5,512 nucleotides of DNA from Haloferacaceae archaeon (GTDB taxonomy: Archaea; Halobacteriota; Halobacteria; Halobacteriales; Haloferacaceae), in NCBI GenBank assembly GCA_003554115.1, contig PWFE01000144.1, positions 1 to 5,512 of the forward strand, read 5' to 3'. The position numbers and the translations under genes are program-made. Positions 5,201-5,512 of this stretch are shown piece by piece; position 1 is the stretch's first letter, and the number at the start of each line of letters is the position of its first letter. The notes beneath the pieces were generated by a model, which made no database searches, had not been told where the DNA came from, and saw only the letters and a program-made list of their open reading frames with translations.

Positions 5201-5512
5201 ACAACCACACACTGCTGGCAGGCCGCAACGGGAAATTCCAGTTCGTCGGTCAATCGCTGTACGGCGTCACGGGGTGGGATCGGTTCCGGCTGTACGACAA
5301 GGAAGGTGCTGCCGCGGTGACCGCGACTGGTCGAGAAGTGATCGACTTCACGGCGACAGCAGCCAACGAACTTGATTACGAAATTGCATATGGAGACAGC
5401 GTCACTGGTGACCGGCCAGTTGTGACGCGTGATCCGGATGGAATCGTCCGAATTCTTCCGATTGAAGACCTATTCGAGTATGCTGGAACAGAGACGAGCG
5501 AGGAGGTACTGA
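2254..5512 (+). CDS. polB: Family B replicative DNA polymerase precursor with two inteins (3' end outside window)
   Basis: This codes for the first 1,086 residues of the precursor of the haloarchaeal family B DNA polymerase, which copies DNA and proofreads with a 3'-5' exonuclease. After an acidic, Ala/Gly-rich N-terminal extension (residues 1 to about 45) come the N-terminal domain and the exonuclease: Exo I FDIE (Asp216, Glu218), Exo II WNFEDFD (Asn307, Asp312) and Exo III Tyr410 with Asp414. Polymerase motif A is DLKSLYP (Asp497, Tyr502). Motif B is split: Lys581 to Asn585, then Ser1001-Leu-Tyr-Gly after intein 1. Motif C begins with Tyr1046-Gly-Asp1048 and is cut by intein 2. The mature extein seen here is 633 residues, and the thumb and C-terminus are missing. 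All catalytic residues in range are intact, so the enzyme should be active once both inteins splice out. I chose ATG 2254 from the promoter spacing and from my recollection of haloarchaeal PolB N-termini beginning MTQ. ATGs at 2191 and 2203 are in frame and cannot be excluded. The gene is divergent from the 57-residue gene. Confidence 0.95.
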   Translation, partial: MTQSDLSTFSSPGSEAADPDGSDAAEAAAVVAGNGGGHVSEVIDIDEARFPDSTGTVELMVTQVDYTIEGRGNEEHPILHVFGRREDGTHEHVRVLGFEPYFYVPTDSLDSPPEETHDVVLDSRETDYNGEPFESIRGEKLTKVIGRTPRDVGQIRDEFDHYEADILFPNRFLIDKGINSGIRVSERRLDNGSIQVPHTEVVATDVDSELRVNIFDIEVNDRNGFPEDGEEPIICLTSYDSFDDEYVVWIWESDVGDGEIPDELADYEPYREGMSVDVRSYDTEAAMLEAFVRYIETTDPDVLTGWNFEDFDAPYFLDRLEEVDSDTDRDLSIDRLSRVGEVWRSGWGGPDIKGRVVFDLLYGYKRTQFTELDSYRLDAVGETELDIGKERYSGDIGDLWEDDPTRLLEYNLRDVELCVEIDRKQNLIAFWDEVRKFVGCKLEDAPTPGDAVDQYVLHKAYGKFALPTKGKQDAEEFEGGAVFDPITGVKENVTVLDLKSLYPMCMVTINAGPETKVDEAFDGEVYHAPNGSRFRKEPDGIMREMVDELLTERENKKELRNDHNPDSQPYAIYDRQQAAVKVIMNCFTPDTEVLTPQGVCDITDLTVGDEVYSLNPETMELEVQPVTETHAYPEYRGELVDIQTTKTDFRVTPNHRMLVRKNDRNGITEDDYSFVEAGDLHEYCNYELPHDWTYEGGERLDRIDLTEFEAVDEYEVWVEPAVHGHTFTAELGFTPRRVPKGDIGKTGYVFSPEEFEANREYIESVCKRSYIHTESGRKWIPRTYDGDDFLEFLAWYITEGNTYTSKPKQFGENFRGPSTTVQLAQNAVTDGGAATAEDHHTNIGALLNRMRLEYYTDDRCYQFTSRLFGRLLETLCGEDSFTKRIPQLVFEASTEQKEQFLSTLVDGDGDRQPGSWRYTTASEQLRDDVLRLCTHLGITASYNQDSGSWRIYVTEDSKNSVRMHRSGSRSAAEDGVYCVTVEDNHTLLAGRNGKFQFVGQSLYGVTGWDRFRLYDKEGAAAVTATGREVIDFTATAANELDYEIAYGDSVTGDRPVVTRDPDGIVRILPIEDLFEYAGTETSEEVL
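4009..5253 (+). other. Intein 1 of PolB, inserted in polymerase motif B (415 aa, with homing endonuclease)
   Basis: This is a self-splicing protein insert in frame within polB, residues 586-1000 of the precursor, between KVIMN and SLYG. That site corresponds to the allele usually called pol-b. Block A starts at Cys1 with CFTPDTEVLTPQG, the N-terminal nucleophile. Block B has TPNH at intein residues 67-70, the Thr-x-x-His that activates the first bond. Block F is VYCVTVEDNHTLLAG from residue 391, with His400, and block G is KFQFVGQ, ending at residue 415, with Ser as the +1 nucleophile. The C-terminus is Gly-Gln instead of the usual His-Asn, and the usual Asp of block F is Cys. Removing it joins Asn585 to Ser1001 and restores the motif B sequence. 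Residues about 75-390 carry the endonuclease and its extra DNA-recognition region. The boundaries are set by the extein motif and by blocks A and G. Confidence 0.93.
4612..4986 (+). other. LAGLIDADG homing endonuclease core within intein 1
   Basis: Both dodecapeptide motifs of a LAGLIDADG (DOD) endonuclease are visible. The first is FLEFLAWYITEGN (from base 4615), whose acidic residue is Glu at intein position 214. The second is FLSTLVDGDGD (from base 4951), with Asp321 and Asp323. An acidic residue is present in each motif and the frame is unbroken, so the enzyme may still be able to cut intein-free polB alleles. The roughly 130 residues between block B and the first motif are not explained by the splicing domain and may contribute to DNA recognition. 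The extent given covers the two motifs only, and the full domain is larger. Confidence 0.85.
5398..5512 (+). other. Intein 2 of PolB, N-terminal fragment, inserted in polymerase motif C
   Basis: Right after Tyr1046-Gly-Asp1048 of motif C, the reading changes from the expected Thr-Asp-Ser to SVTGDRPVVTRDPDGIVRI, followed by an LPIEDLFE segment. This matches block A of inteins at the pol-c site of archaeal family B polymerases, which begin with Ser and have the SVTGD pattern with a following Pro-Ile-Glu-x-Leu-Phe stretch. Thirty-eight residues are in the window, so blocks B to G, any endonuclease and the +1 residue (expected Thr of Thr-Asp-Ser) lie outside. Ser1 means that splicing would begin with an N-O rather than an N-S acyl shift. 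Confidence 0.9.

Noticed and set aside
5398..5512. The break in polymerase motif C as a degenerate or mutated active site.
   Set aside because: The inserted sequence starts exactly at the known intein site with a good block A, so an intein explains it better than active-site loss.

Overview
The window comes from a haloarchaeon (class Halobacteria). The encoded proteins are strongly acidic (Asp/Glu-rich). Codons favour GTC, GAC and CTC. The promoters are archaeal TATA/BRE elements placed so close to the start codons that the transcripts are probably leaderless. The gene order (rad50 end, small halobacterial genes, family B DNA polymerase) is one I recall from haloarchaeal genomes. I cannot name the genus; the GC content looks moderate by eye rather than very high.

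Left part (1-992, + strand): the 3' end of rad50, with the end of the returning coiled coil followed by the complete C-terminal ATPase half (signature motif, Walker B, D-loop, H-loop). It converges on, and overlaps by 4 bases, a leftward block of three small genes (989-2111, - strand). In transcription order these are a 57-residue acidic protein, a 134-residue protein with two membrane segments, and a 146-residue protein with a probable winged-helix C-terminal part. None has an assigned function that I can support. The first two have their own near-leaderless promoters, and the third probably depends on the second.

Middle (2112-2253): a 142-bp divergent intergenic region. It holds a leftward promoter for the 57-residue gene, a 13-bp interrupted palindrome and a rightward promoter for the polymerase gene.

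Right part (2254 to the end, + strand): polB, the family B replicative DNA polymerase, open at the right edge. Its 3'-5' exonuclease motifs and polymerase motif A are intact. It is interrupted by two inteins. The first is complete (4009-5253, 415 residues), sits inside motif B (Asn/Ser-Leu-Tyr-Gly), carries a two-motif LAGLIDADG homing endonuclease and has an unusual Gly-Gln C-terminus. The second starts at 5398 with Ser inside motif C (Tyr-Gly-Asp) and runs off the window. Both sit in active-site motifs, so polymerase activity should require protein splicing at both sites.

Taken together, this is a genome-maintenance neighbourhood: double-strand-break processing (Rad50) and replication (PolB), separated by a small uncharacterised gene block. 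The most unusual items are the non-canonical splice chemistry residues of intein 1 and the three unassigned small genes. I see no tRNA, rRNA, CRISPR array or insertion sequence.
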